Below are positions 7,342 to 7,948 of a stretch of DNA of 7,948 bases, one piece after another; the first letter of the stretch is position 1, and each line of letters begins with the position of its first letter. The position numbers and the translations under genes are program-made. The stretch is taken from assembly GCA_017882935.1 (NCBI GenBank), contig JADGOP010000093.1:1-7948 (forward strand), written 5' to 3'. Under the pieces are notes generated by a model that worked only from the letters and a program-made list of their open reading frames with translations, was not told the DNA's origin and made no database searches. Source of the stretch: Actinomycetota bacterium (GTDB lineage Bacteria; Actinomycetota; Acidimicrobiia; Acidimicrobiales; Iamiaceae).

Positions 7342-7369
7342 GCGGGACGAGGGACGGCCACCCGCTACG
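7338..7369. repeat. 9-bp inverted repeat overlapping the crotonase promoter and the upstream stop codon
   Basis: CGTAGCGGG (7338-7346) is the exact reverse complement of CCCGCTACG (7361-7369), with 14 bases between. One arm covers the TACG of the putative -10 box and the other contains the TAG stop (7367-7365) of the site-2-protease-like gene. The position suits a repressor operator. As RNA from the upstream gene it would be a hairpin with a 14-base loop and no T tract. Confidence 0.4.
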
Positions 7370-7948
7370 CCGAGCGCCCCGCGCCGATGGCGCTCCCGCG
7401 ACGCCGGCGGTAGGCCGCGTCGAGCTCCGGCTGGCCGACCGTGCCCGCCACGCGCCCGTCGGGCCAGACGACGAGCAGGGTCTGCAGGCCCGTCCCGGCG
7501 AGGCGCCGCAGCGCCGGCAGCGCGATGTCGGATGCGGCGGCCCAGGTGACCCGGTCGATCGGGAACGCCAGCTGGGCCACGGGCGTGTGGGCCCGGTGCC
7601 AGGCGTCGGTGTGCACCAGCTGCTCGGCCGTGAGCAGCCCGGTGATGCGCCCGTCGTGGCTCTGCACCGGGAAGGCCCGGTGGCGGGTGGTGGGCGGCAG
7701 GCTCCGGCCGAGGTCGTCGATGGTGATCCAGTCGGGGACGATCGGCGGGTCGGGCTGCATGATGTCGCCGAGGGTGACGTCGGTGAACGCCTGCTCGACG
7801 GTGGCGCTCGCGAGCTCGCGGCGGGCGGCGTCGAGGATCCACCAGCCCACCAGGACGAACCACAGCGCGTTGCCGGAGTTGGCCGAGCCGAGCTGCAACA
7901 GGCCGAGGCCGATCAGCAGGCCGCCCAGGACCATGCCGGCGCGGGCCG
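7365..7948 (-). CDS. Site-2-protease-like (M50) membrane protein, C-terminal part with two CBS domains; 5' end outside window
   Basis: 193 codons are visible after a partial one at the window edge; the gene runs off the window. Seen (counting from codon 7946-7944): a glycine-rich transmembrane hairpin at about residues 5-37 (MVLGGLLIGLGLLQL, then ALWFVLVGWWILDAARRE). This is the usual last membrane segment of CBS-containing M50 intramembrane metalloproteases. It is followed by CBS1 (about 53-110: DIMQPDPPIVPDWITIDDL, then AFPVQSHDGRITGLLTAEQL) and CBS2 (about 121-180: VTWAAASDIALPALRRLA, LLVVWPDGRVAGTVGQPEL). CBS pairs bind adenine nucleotides and regulate the attached domain. The HExxH and NPxxD active-site motifs would lie in the missing N-terminal part, so proteolytic activity cannot be judged here. 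Other integral membrane proteins with CBS tails are possible. Stop TAG at 7367-7365, 35 bases before the crotonase start, with the promoter between. Confidence 0.7.
   Translation of the reverse strand, partial: ARAGMVLGGLLIGLGLLQLGSANSGNALWFVLVGWWILDAARRELASATVEQAFTDVTLGDIMQPDPPIVPDWITIDDLGRSLPPTTRHRAFPVQSHDGRITGLLTAEQLVHTDAWHRAHTPVAQLAFPIDRVTWAAASDIALPALRRLAGTGLQTLLVVWPDGRVAGTVGQPELDAAYRRRRGSAIGAGRSA

Noticed and set aside
7330..7863. Extension of the crotonase protein upstream of ATG 7329
   Set aside because: The family N-terminus begins at 7329, a -10 box sits 6 bases before it, and the upstream frame is a shadow of the CBS-domain gene.

Overview
This is a very GC-rich, gene-dense window whose codons end almost always in G or C. 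With short intergenic gaps and TAnnnT-type -10 boxes placed directly upstream of start codons, it looks like an actinomycete-type chromosome. An uncultured Acidimicrobiia-like lineage is my guess; that is inference from style, not from a marker gene. No RNA gene, CRISPR array, insertion sequence, integrase or plasmid gene was seen.

Left end (1-1227, + strand): three pieces of protein-coding sequence follow one another in three different frames. They are the C-terminal half of a Cdc48/FtsH-type AAA+ ATPase module (2-319), a TPR-like segment (about 322-760) and a C-terminal multi-pass membrane segment (about 757-1227). The frame changes are sharp (about 318-324 and 750-768) and protein is missing at both, so this is either a decayed locus with two internal deletions or a mis-joined assembly.

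Centre (1265-5271, + strand): a complete FGly-type sulfatase-superfamily hydrolase closely resembles phosphonate monoester hydrolase/phosphodiesterase (PMH) enzymes. It is followed by a short coding-like remnant that reads like the C-terminus of an endonuclease/exonuclease/phosphatase protein. Next comes a predicted exported or lipid-anchored CocE/NonD (S15-type) serine hydrolase with its own promoter, a strong leader hairpin and an unclear start codon.

Right end (5285-7948, - strand): a two-gene operon encodes an enoyl-CoA hydratase/isomerase-family protein and, overlapping its stop by 4 bases, a radical SAM/SPASM enzyme. The latter has every cysteine and the catalytic Asp of anaerobic sulfatase maturases (anSME), plus a SEC-C zinc tail. 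Upstream, and running off the window, is the C-terminal part of a site-2-protease-like membrane protein with two CBS domains.

How they fit together: the PMH-like hydrolase carries a CGPSR motif whose Cys must become formylglycine, and the anSME-type enzyme 2.5 kb away is a plausible modifier. Neither protein has a signal peptide, so both should meet in the cytoplasm. The hydrolase and the crotonase-maturase operon also share the same leaderless start signal, TACGTT followed by 6 bases and ATG, which suggests similar promoter recognition. I see no clearly new defence or mobile system. The most notable items are the maturase/hydrolase/crotonase association, the promoter and leader structures, and the broken left end.
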